DNA from: Thunnus maccoyii
Taxonomy: Eukaryota; Chordata; Actinopteri; Scombriformes; Scombridae
DNA length: 64,000 nt
NCBI RefSeq assembly: GCF_910596095.1
Contig: NC_056546.1
Span: 18,256,425-18,320,424 of the forward strand
Direction of reading: 5' to 3'
Below the pieces are notes generated by a model. That model had not been told where the DNA came from. It was given only the letters and a program-made list of their open reading frames with translations, and did no database searches. Shown one piece after another: positions 12,901 to 24,900 of the stretch; position 1 is the first letter of the stretch; the number at the start of each line of letters is the position of its first letter. Made by a program: the position numbers and the translations under genes.

Positions 12901-15900
12901 ATTTAGTAAAAATATCCACAAAAAGGGGCCTTATTGGGAACACTGTCGTAGTGCCAACTACAGTTATTATCCATTCACCTGCAAAACCTTCTACAATTTT
13001 GCCACTGTAAAAAGACCAGAAAGATTTTAACTATGAAAAGCAGCACATATCTTGGATAACGTCATAATACTCTAATAATCTGATATATAATATACTGTGC
13101 ATGTACAGTGCCAGTCAAAAGTTTGGACACACCTTCCCATTCACTTGAATGCAAAAGTATATCCAGACTTTTGACTGGTACTGTATGTGTGTGTTCATCT
13201 TCTTAAAACAGCTTTTAATGTTTGATTTATGTTTTATTTAAACATTCAGCACTTGCATTGTGTTTTAGCTTTTTAGGGTTTTTTTTGTAAAAGCATCTTT
13301 GAGTATCTATAAAATGGCTCTGAAATAAAATGTTTTACTTATTATTACTATTAATATGTAATTTGATTCCATCATTGTTTATTTAAGCATTATGATTATT
13401 TATTATTGGCTTTGATGCTGTGGGTTTTTCTTCTGAAGAATTTTTTCTGAACAGCACTTCACCACTGACCAAAAAGTGACAACTGTCAGAGGTGATGATG
13501 ACTATAATGACAATCATGGTGATGGTGATGATGAAGATCATGATGGTGATGATATAATAATAAATAATAAAAAAAATTTGAAAGATAACATCATCATCAT
13601 CTCAGCGTCTGTAAATTATCAATCAAGGAATTTCACAAAATCTGGCCAACGTAAAGGGTAACATACAATGAAACGATCAATACACTAGTCCACATTAGAG
13701 AAGATCTCAGCATATTAGTTACACAGTTACAGTCCTGGTCAAACAGGGTATCTGCTGTTCAACTACAAAAAGCTCTTCATGGAAAGACACAAAAGAAAAA
13801 AACTGCAAATGAATGTTATTGTTGGTGGAGAGCTCAAGTGTGAGCACATACAGGTTATACTGTATTCCCCAGCTGCAGCAGTACACAATACACTGAAATT
13901 GCGGGTAAGAATAAATAATTTTCCTTGCCAAGCCTGTGAAATCTAAGTACATACATTGTCATTGTGTGACCTGCCAGGAGTAGGTTTTTAACAAAGCCCC
14001 CCCAGACCTCCTAGAAAAAAAAGAAAAGGTACAAAGACAGAGGAATGTCTTTATCAAGAACAAAAGAGGTGACTCAGGGCTGACAGCGTCGGGGGAATTC
14101 ATTTCTCTCCCAGTTGGTGGTGTGGACTTCTGGCACACAGTAATGAAAAGCTATGATAAAATCTTTCATTTCCATCTTGTTTATGGGTGAGCAAATGGTA
14201 GGCTAAATATCCCTGGCTGCTATTATTTTCTGTGGCCACGGGGCAGCTGTGATGAATCATTCTAAATATAATCCACATAGGAATTCCACCATCCCTCTGC
14301 GCTTTTTCACTACAGCATCCAAAATCAAGGTTAACCTTAAAAATATTTGTTACCTTACACATGGATACTATTGAGCTTTTTCTGCAGCACTGTGCTGCAG
14401 TGTTGAGGATACAGATGAACAGCACAGAAGATGACGCTCAGAAAAGCATCGATTTAGACTGTAAAATAATGACATTCTCACACTAGTTTTGTTGTAACTG
14501 ACACAAACTAAAAGTCACAAGGAATAATTATCTTCTGCACACCAAATATTTGTCCTGTAAAACAAAAGTGCTACTGAAGTTTCACTCTGCTTCAGAGTTG
14601 GGGCTGCAGCTGCAGGACCGTTCATCACATGCACAGCAGAGAGCGACTGAAAGGATCGTTTTCCACCGGCCTTTAAGCGCAGCATTGTCAGAGAGTTCAA
14701 CAGCCAAGCGACAGATGAGTTAGGAGCCCCCCAGGGCCCTTCTATCCACCTAGCTCTCAGTTGCTTTGTCCAACAGATACTGAATAGGTGAGCCTTTGTA
14801 CAGACCCCTTCACATCTGTTGACCCACCCAGCCCCCAATGAGCTTCCTACCCCACAATGACAATGTGCCCCAGAGAACTGATACAGCCATACCTGCATTA
14901 CCTCTGTTTTATGTTTGGATTTATGTCAGTTTAACGTTTGCTAAGGGCAAGTGCTGAAAAACAACCCGACGAGACCTCCTCCACAGAGCTTTACAACCTA
15001 ATTATATTTTTGTGAGCTGTGAGTATTTTACTATAATAGTACATGGAGTTTTTTTTTTCTTCACTAAAATGCATGTGTACTCTGAAGGGAGGGTCCACTG
15101 GAAATATCTTGTGTTCATTAAGATTCTGGGATTTTTTTTTTCAGTGGGCAGTTTGTGAATCATCTCGCTTTGTGGGGAGGCTTAGATCATGTTTCTTAAT
15201 GCCCCTCTTCCTTGTTGACTGATGGTTCCTGGTTTTCTGTGTGTCCCATTGTGACCTACACATTTGTTTTGTGCCTTCTCAATACTCGCCAAACAGAGGA
15301 TACATTCATAATTTCGTAAACTGACACATTATCATTAAATATTCAGGTTTACAGTGAGTTTCAGAAACATTTAGGCGACATGTTGTTTTATACTTAAGCT
15401 CCACACTGACTTTTCTGGATGTAAAATGTTTAAGAGGGGACTGTCAGCTGTAATTTGAGATTTATATTACATGGACATTTATTATATTCTATTAAGGTCA
15501 AAGATAGCTTGAACTTGATTTCAAACTACCTTAAAAGGCCATAGGCCTAGATATTGATGGGAACCTGCTTTTGCCTGATTCCAGTGGAAGATAAACACTA
15601 CTAATCCTTTGTTCTTTGTAAAAACTGCACAAAATATATTTTAATGTAACTCAGAGTGCCTTGAAATTTGTCTAAAAAGATGTATTGAGAGCAGCTTAAC
15701 ATGTCATTATCCGCAGCAGGAATAATGATTTAAAGCCTCAGAAAAGACTTGTGATCTCCACAATGTTGGCAGTCAGTCAAGGAAGTTGAAAGATATCCTG
15801 GAACAAGTATTGCCACCTCAACTTTGCTTCCACATCTGGTTGCTTGTCTTCATGTCATCATGAGTAACATCGCTGATTTATGCAAAGGTCGGGAATATAT

Positions 15901-18900
15901 CCACAATCGGCCTTCGGTTTCTCCAAAAGAATATTCATATTCATCAAAAGGAGAAGGATGCATGTGAAGGCGAAGGTGTCCAAAACAATCCTTGCCAAGC
16001 CAGTGGGAAAGCAGAAAGTAAAGCTGTCAAACACTTTAACATGAGAGGCTGTGAGGATCACGAGGATGATGCAACCCCATCTTGTTCTTGTACAGAGGAG
16101 ACTCAACACTTAAAATTCTGAGGTAAATGGGCCTCATCTTCACCAGTATTGGCAAACCCTACACAGACTTTTGCAAGAGGCATTTTTCACATCTATCACA
16201 CAAAGATCAGGATGTTTAATCATACCTTTCTCCCCTGGAAGACAGGTGTGAATGAAAGGTACGAGTGACCTCCCACTAGTTATCAGAGCTCCCTTCTTCC
16301 TTTTCCTCTAAGAGTCCAGAGAGTTTTTACACCCTCCCTCCCTTTTTGACATCCTGCATTACTCCATCAAGGCAGAGATGTCAGGTCTCACCATCACTCT
16401 GTTTTCAAAGATGTCTGATGTCTGCCAGGTTCAGAGAATTTTCAAGCTCCGTCCCAGAATCTACAAGTCTCTCCATCCAACGTTTAGAGCAATCTTGTCC
16501 TCTCCTTCATTTCAAGAACTCCCAGAAATTCAAGCAGCCTTCAGTGATGCTTCCCCAGAGTAAAGCAGCATTCTCCAGCCATGGAGAGCAACACTCATAA
16601 AACTTTACCACAGTTTCTTTTAGACAACTAGATAGAAAGAATACTTATTATAATTTTGGATTTCATATTTTTTATTTTGTTATCTTTTTGTCCTTCAGTT
16701 TTTCTTTGGCTTTAATTCTTAATGTTCATGTATTTTGTGTCTCAGGAAACTCTTAAAAACAAGATGGAGCATAACCAGGGGTGTATCTTTGAATTTTTAA
16801 GTACATTGATAATGGATATTTTTGGGTGTGTTCATCTTCATTTTTACTATTGTCTTTTGCATTGTAAAAGTGCGTAAACAAACAACTATCAGGATACAGA
16901 GGGTCAAAGTTGAAAAAGTTGATTTGTTGTAGTTGTAGTTTTTTTTGCAAAATGCAGTAAATGTTTCTAATGGATGATAAAAACCAATGTCTGTTTTTGT
17001 TGTCAAAACCATGAAATATAACTTCTAATAGGTGGAAAATATTTTTTGCTGCTATTTCTACTACTAAAGTGCTACTTAAAAGCACTATTTACTCTACTAA
17101 TGGTGATAATAATCATAGTAATAATAATGATTATAACATAATCATTCATTATGGTGAGTAGTCTTGGGATGACTGGTCAGTTCTTACCTGAAGTGCAGTA
17201 AGGATGTTCGGCAGTGCTTGCCCATAGGTGTCATGGCAGTGAACTGCTAGAGCGCTGGTGGGCACCTCCTTCATCACACTCTGCAGCATCTTAAACATGG
17301 AACCTGGAGTGCCAACGCCGATGGTGTCCCCGAGAGAAACCTCATAGCATCCCATTTCATATAACCTCTTTGCCACCTAAAGAATAGTGAAATATACAGT
17401 AAAATGAGCTGATGACATTGAGAGAAAGACATAAAGGGAAGAGACTACTAACTCTAATCAAATATGCAAGAATCATTACAACTTTTGTTCAGCATTGAAA
17501 TAGCAAAGACATTTCAATTTGACAATTCTTTTATCCCTATTTTTTATAATAAATGACAGTCCAATCTGTTGCTACAGTGGCAACTTGATCATAGTGCTTG
17601 AAAACAAAAGGCCTCAACTCAACTCAGTGATGCACGTAGGATGCTGGGGCAGTAAATAAAATAACCATGGAGTGGACTTTTGAGCTGAAACATATTTACC
17701 CAAAGCTTTTGTATCAAAATGAAGATTTATTAATGCTAAAGAAAACAAAAAACAAAAACCACCTAATCCCCAGACAATTATAAATGCTGCTGAGAAGAAA
17801 GGATGCTTTCCTGGAGTCTTTTTTTAAATGAGCATAATCTCGTAAATTCATGAAGGTGAGAAAATATGCAATCACACTATGACGGATTACAAAGAAGAGG
17901 CATGATTAGAAACTGGCAGTAGTAGTACTTAACTTTAACTAATATCACCTTCCATTGTTTGTTGTCTAGAAAACCTATATTTAGTAAATGTTAATTATAG
18001 TTATGTCACTGACAGTATCAACATCTTCAATAACTGTTGTCAGCAATAACATTTCAAGATGACTCTATTAATTGCAGTCTTACTGAATGTTTTAGAAAAT
18101 ATGAAAGGATCCATAAGATTGATCTCACCTCAGCAACTTTGGAAGGTTCAATGTGTCCCTCATGTGGGCATCCGACAACACAAGAAACATATCTGTAAAA
18201 GGACAATTCTGTTTTAATGTGTTCATGAAAAATAAGATTGTTTTGGATGTTGAAGAAAAAACGAAAGTTATGATATTGTAACCCTAGTTCTATAAGCACA
18301 GGTGGAGCCCTCTACTGGACTCTATAGATTCTATGGGTAATACTCTCCTCCAATCACACACACGCAATTGCCCACTGAAATTTGCATGTACGTAGCCAGC
18401 CAATCAGGGCACGCCTACTGATTACATGTGTCTCAGTATATAAGACAGTGTCTTGCTGCTGCTTACTATTCAGAAACCGCCTCAGCGGACTGTGTAGGAG
18501 CGGCAGGGTCCATGGGTAGAGGGCTCCGCCTGTGCTTATAGAACATAACCTTCATTCTATCTCACACAGGCCTGATGAATGTTCACCCCACCGCAACATG
18601 TCATCAGACAGCCTCACTGAGCCCGACCAGAAGTCAGTCGATGCAGCCAACCTACTATGTTATAATCCAAGCCGCTTAAGCAGAGCAGTAGGGTGCCCAA
18701 CCCAGCCCAGTTAACATGAACATTAAGTGGGTGAAAACATGGCCTAACCTCGCAGGGGTCACAGATCATACAACAGACACCCTGCACACCTCATTCCCCA
18801 AGTCATCTTAGATCACAGGAGAATGCAGGTGTATCATCCAGATTCTGACACTCAGACTACCCTTTTAACAAGTCCTGAGTCGCTCCTGAAAACAAAAATC

Positions 18901-21900
18901 TTGAAAAGGAGCCTGACATGTCCAAGAGACAAAACCTTATGAACGGACAAGGCAAAGACCAAGACACTGCCGTGCACATGTCCTTGACACTCACCCCACT
19001 GAACAAGGCTGTAATTGCTGCTACACCATGTGTGGAATTCACTTGGACCATGGTGGGGGGCGTCCTTACCCACCTGCCTGTAGGCTTGGGAGATGCATTC
19101 ACAAAGCCAACTAGCTAGGTGCTTCTTGGATAGGCTTTACCAGCCACTCCCTCTCCATAGCACACGAACAGCTGTTCAGTGCGCCGAAAGGGGGCCGTTT
19201 GTTCAACATAACATGCCAACGCATGTACTGAGCACAAGAAATTCAGTTTTGCCTCCCTAGCATCTCCATGAGGTGGAGGACAAAATGCCTCAAGCTGAAT
19301 AGTTCTCGACCTAAATGAAGTCCTTATATTCTTAAGAACAAGGGGTTCGGTCTGAGAGTAGCACCTCTGTGGTTACCATGAAGCAGCAAACAGCTGAGGT
19401 GAACCGACAGGTGCACAATTCAGACATGCATCACTGGGCGTTGTCTCCTAACCCCCTGTAAGAAATGTTTCATGAGGGGACAGGCGAAGACAGGTCTGCC
19501 GCCAAAGCCCTCATGACAGGAAGAAACAGGAGCTGCATACACTTTAACAGTGGAATGAGACAGCCCCTTTTCCACCAGATATTGTAGAATGTCAGGGGGT
19601 CACATGTCAGGGGGTCTAATCTCCTTTACTAGCACCAGTGTTGGAATCCCAACCACTTTGCTTTGTAGCAAGCAATGGTGGATCCTGCTCTGTCTGCTTG
19701 GATGGTCTGCACCACCTGTGCAGACAGTCCAGCCCACATCAGCCTGTCCCTCTCAGAAGCCAGGACTGGAGAGGTTGGCCCAACATGGCCAGCATGCCTA
19801 TTAAGCCCGCCTCCTGGGCCAGAGCCCCCAACATTTGAGGAATGGTCCTGGGCTGGGCCACCAACATCTGGGTCATCTCTGCATGCCATGGTGCCAAACG
19901 GCGGTCTGAGGCTATCAGGATGACCAACAATCACTCCTGTCTCACTCTCTCCAGCAGAGGGAGCGTGAGACGAAGAGAAGGAAAGGTGTAAAGCAGCCTC
20001 CTTGGCCATGGCGCATGTGCAAATGCGTCCACTCCCAGGGGTGGATCATCTTGCGGCATCAGGGAGAAACAGAGCAGGTAGTGGATGCTGCTTTGACTGG
20101 CGAACAGGTCCATTTCCGCTTTGACGAACCAGGTCCACCTCGGCACCCACTCGTCTGCCAGAGACCCGCCCCTTGACATGAGGTCAGCACCCCTGTTTTC
20201 TGGACCTGGAATGTGAAGGGCTGTCAGAGACAGATGTTCTGAGGCCCACAACAACAGGTTCTCTGCCATCTTTAATAGGACAGCGGACCGAACTCCGCGC
20301 TGCCTGTTGATGTAGGTGGCTGTGGTGCGGTTGTCTGTTCTCACCAACACATGTTTCACCAGAACTAGTCAGGAAGTTTTGGAGAACAAAGAGCAATGCC
20401 TGAAGTTTGAGGAGGTTGTTGTGTCAGTTTTCCCCTGAAGGCCACATACCACTTATCACTCTCCCCAGACAGGTGTCTGCATGCATCTGTGAACATCGCT
20501 ATGTAGGAGGTCACTTGACCCAGTGGTGTCTCCATCGACAGATGCTGTGGGGACCCCCAATAACGCAGGTCCTCTTGCCTGGGATCCAAGCACAGGCTGG
20601 CGAACCACCTCTTCAGGTAGCACTTGCGCAGGAACTCCAGTGGAACCACTGGATGGCCCACCGCAATGAGCCCCAACACCTACATGACACACTTGCTGAA
20701 TGTGTGGAGAGCCAGGGAGTAGCCAAATGATAGCCTATTGTACTTGTACGCTATCCCCTGAAAGACGAAATGCAGGAACTTCCTGTGTTTTGGTGCCACC
20801 TCAACAAGAAAGTATGCATCTTTCAGGTCGATGGCGGTGAACAAGTTGCCTGGTTTAATCAGTTCCAGCAAACTCCTGATGGTTAGTATGCGGAACGTCT
20901 CTCAGGCAATGCACTGCCTCAGGATGCAGAGATCCAAAATTGGTCTGAAACCTCCCATCTTCTTAGGAACCAGGAAGTACACAGAGTAAAACCTCCTCTG
21001 TCTGTCGTGAATGGGAACAATCGAGATAGCCTGTTTCAGCAACAGGCCCTGCATCTCCTTGGAGAGAGAATCTGTCTCCTCCTGGGAGGATAGATTATCT
21101 CCTTGATGCCCAAAAATGGTGGAGGAACACAGCAGAACTGGAGTGAACAACTCAGTCTCTGTGCTTTATCCATCCACTCCGTCAACACGCAGCTGTGATG
21201 CCATGCCTTGTAAAACTGTGTCAGAGGGCAACCAGCCAGCTGGGGAGCAGCCGATATCGAAAGGGCCTCAACACAGCGTTAGATGTGTCCGTGTGTCTGT
21301 TTTTGACAGCCATGCTATCATTAACCCGAGAGACAAGTTATGCATGCTGATCCTGTGAAGGATAGTGGCAAAACCAGCAGGAGACAGTGCTGACACTAAG
21401 CAGACATGAAGTGTCCTTTCCCCAGCCAGTGTGTGAGCACGAGGCGTTATTCCTCAGTGAGAAAATAACGCCACTCGCTGCATCACCGTCAGCTGCAGAG
21501 GCAAGCTGTGCTGGCTGGTCCAATAGATAACAGTACCAGTGAGCACGGTGAGAGACAGATCTTCTCTGTGTTGTATGTGTTTCTTTCTCACCACATTGCG
21601 CCTAACATAGCTCTCATGAGGGGGCTCAGCGCTGAGCTTTTTTCAGCTAGCACAGCCTGCAGCTGAATGAGGCCGCCCGCCATCTGTTTCCCTAACTAAG
21701 GGAAGAGAGGCAGGGGCGCTAGCTGAGTGAGTGCATACTGCAGTATCAGCCTCTGTGAGCAGCTGGATGAAACGGGCTGGGCCGCTGTCATCACAGCGTC
21801 AAGGAGGGCTGGAGAGGTGGAAGAGGGGAGGGTGGAGGATTTTCCTCTTCGGTGGAAAATGTAACTTGTTTTTATTAAAACATTTTCAACACACAGTGAG

Positions 21901-24900
21901 TTTTTCAACCCAGCATGGGAGGGCCAGTGCTGCGGTGTCTCCTTCAAGATGGTCTGGGAGGAGGCTGATGCGGTGGGGGCTGGCAATGCTCTGTCCTGCC
22001 TGTGCGCTCTTCTCCTCACTGCCTTTGACCTTAAAAGCCTGTCCAAAGCTATGGGATCTCCCAGGATGTCTTACCTGTCCTTTCTCTGTATGGCGGTTAG
22101 TCCCAGCCACACATGACGTGAGCCCACCGTGGCAAGCGATATCACATGCCCTGCAGCAGTAGCAACACCCAGACTTATTAGTCTGGCCGATGATGCAGCC
22201 AAGAAAATCGACCTGTTCTGCTGTGGGGGGAGGCATGTAACAGTGTATTAGCTGCGCGCCCAGTCAGAATATTTTTCCTGAAATATTCCAGCATGTCCCT
22301 ATCCTCCTCCAGTGGAAGCTGCGGCTTCCTGCTTGCTGACCAGCGAGCTGAGTGAGGAATCGGGAGGGCTGCGAGGGCCTCTTCCAGGGGGGCACACCGG
22401 GACAGCCTGTCTCCGTGTGGCCCTCTACTCTCAGGAAGGAAATCAGTCCCATGACTGGTGACTTTGTTTTCCTTCCAGGACATTTCGACACACTGCCAAA
22501 TGTCCAGGAGAGGAGGCGAAACAAAGGCAGATTGAGCTGGATGAGCCAGGCTGTAAATGCCTTCACATAGTTGACTAACCGGATTGGGCGGGACAGACAG
22601 GGGCAGTGAGAGCCCTATGCGCTCTGCCACCAGGGCCATAACCTTCAGAAGACAGAGGTGGATTTCCAAAGGTCAGCAATGATGTCAACACAGATGAGAG
22701 GTTGTCATCATCGTTCATTGACGAAGCTGCCAAGACAGCCTTAGCCGAGGTGTCTGACGGCGGCAGAACTCCAGACGATGCAGGTCCCCTCATCATAATC
22801 GATGCGGTGCTCTGGGTTGCTCTCAACGCAGTGGAGCAAGACATCACAAAGCTGAAAATGGTCCCACCATTGCTGGCGTTGAATCAAAGGAAGTCTTCGG
22901 CAGTGAACGCAGGGCAGTGGATGCATCAAGCCGCTCTGTGCATGGTCCCGTCCAAAGTACTCAAAGCTGAAGAGATGCCTGTTGACAGCAGCACGACGGC
23001 AGAAATGAGCTTGCTGGAGCGGCGAGTCCATCCATGGAGAGGTAAGATCACTGAGCAGATTCGTCGTCGCTGAAGTGAGAAGGATAATGAACAGCAGCAA
23101 GACACTGCCTTATATACTGTGTGAGACACACATAATCAGCAGGTGTGTCCTGATTTGCCAGCTACAGTACGTACATGCAAATTTCAGTGGGTGATTGCAT
23201 GCATGTAATTGGAGAAGAGAATCACCCATAGAGTCCATAGAGTCCACAGAGTCCACTAGAGGGCGGAGCCTGTGTGACATAGAACTGAGCAACTGCTGTG
23301 GATGTAGAAGCAATTCACTGTAACATAGAGAACTTAACTGTGCTTTTGGTCTTGTGGTGTCTGTACTTTTAACAGCTTTATATGTAGGATATACTCAGTG
23401 AAACAGAGAGCCACTCTGTTTTTGTTGCTACTCGGTGGAAGAGTGTATAAATTACAGTGTATAAGAAACTTCTGGACACGTCAGTGCTGTTTTGGCTGTT
23501 CATCTGTATCTCTTTGTCAGCTGGATATCTCAAAGGCTTCCAGAAAGATCCACATTAGATTTGGTTAACATATCGGTGATTAGAGTTTGGTGGTGATCCA
23601 GACCTAAATTCTAAGCCATTTGTTAATCATTATCAAACAGTATTTGGCACATGGAGCAATGTTTCCACTAATCCACTGCTGTTCTGGTTCTGTGTTTATC
23701 TTTAACCAGATTTAAACCTTTATGTACAGTGAAATGTTGATCTAATCTAATCTAAGTAAACATGCATTGCCATTGCAGTGGCTCGTATTTCCATATATGA
23801 TAAAAGGCGCAACTACTGTATATCCAGTATATTAAACTGTTTGGTTTGCTTTAATGTACATCCAGACTTGTGGTTTACTAATGCATTGATATAACCTAGT
23901 GACCATCTGGAACTTTTGTGTAAAGGTATCATTACCTTTAGTAACAAATAAATGTGACAAAATCTGAGTGAATAAAATGCTATGTGTTTTCTCTCATTCT
24001 AAGTGACAATTTAATATATAGAATACTAACCCACGGACTGGAATTTGTCGCTCTTTGGCAGCGTTAATGACTTCCTCAAACCTCAGCATGCTTTCATCAA
24101 TAGAGCAGTTAATATTTTTTTTACTGAAGCTTTCAGACGCTGACCCAAACACCGCCACTTCTGTAGCGCCAGCTGCAACCTTAAACAGGGGAGAAAAATG
24201 AACTTGTAAAACCACTTTGAACACTGTGTTGGAGTCACACTTACGTAAGTGCAGGAATCATCTGGCATAAAAAAATGTGGTGCCAACAATTAACTCAAAT
24301 TGACAAGCATGGGTAATTATGGTTTTCAGCAGGGATCATTATGCTGAATTGAAAATTAATGCTTACAGCATCCTGGAAGCCCTGCATGTTAGGTGTCAAA
24401 ACTGGGTACTGAACATGAGGTGCTCTCTGGATTCCTCTCAGCACATCAGTGTGGTCCGCCATCTAAATGACGAGGAGGAAAACATATGATGTAGAAAAAT
24501 AAACCTTTAACTTCAATCTGAACATGTTGCTAAGAATACATCATCCTCCATCAATGTTTTCACATAGGCAGCACACAATCCATAAAGGACAGAATTACTT
24601 TTTCATGTCATGTTTTTTCAGATTAAACAAAACATGGGGCTTGAACATGTTTGCTCCCACTCGTGAAGTAAATAAATACAATTTATGACAGGTAATGAAA
24701 GGTCAACTTCATGAAGAATATTTAAAAATATTCCTTAAAAAACATCTGTGGGACCAACAAGGATGCTGGAGGAGCAGACTTCCTCAGTAGTTGTGCAGAC
24801 AAGAAAGAGAGCTTAATAAATCACTCAGCACTCTTTTTCTGTGCACAAAGAAGAGTTATTACCTGCGGTACCCACTTTGAAGACACAAAGCTGGTGGCCT

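Larger units (their letters stand above)
10465..17187. other. HMGCLL1 intron 7
   Basis: 6.7 kb. Holds a small Tc1-type inverted-repeat relic (13104-13187) and a GAT-rich low-complexity tract (about 13478-13560). No exon or RNA gene recognised; the short ORFs here look like chance. Confidence 0.8.
18286..23286 (-). mobile_element. DIRS-type tyrosine-recombinase retrotransposon, degenerate
   Basis: About 5 kb inserted in HMGCLL1 intron 5. The two ends are inverted copies (18286-18471 and 23083-23286), and an internal complementary region sits at 18517-18570: the DIRS arrangement rather than LTRs. Minus-strand coding relics in order: gag-like (about 22847-21886), reverse transcriptase (about 21120-20680), RNase H (about 20359-19940) and tyrosine recombinase (about 19700-18857). 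All carry stops or frameshifts. DIRS elements integrate as circles through the recombinase and leave no long target-site duplication; none is seen. Both terminal repeats hold a TATATAAG-type box, consistent with promoters. Confidence 0.9.
18193..24030. other. HMGCLL1 intron 5
   Basis: 5.8 kb, most of it a single DIRS-type insertion (18286-23286) in the same orientation as the gene. The remaining 0.7 kb (23287-24030) shows nothing recognisable. Confidence 0.85.

Noticed and set aside
13476..13661. Asp-rich 61-aa ORF
   Set aside because: Product of the GAT-rich low-complexity tract.
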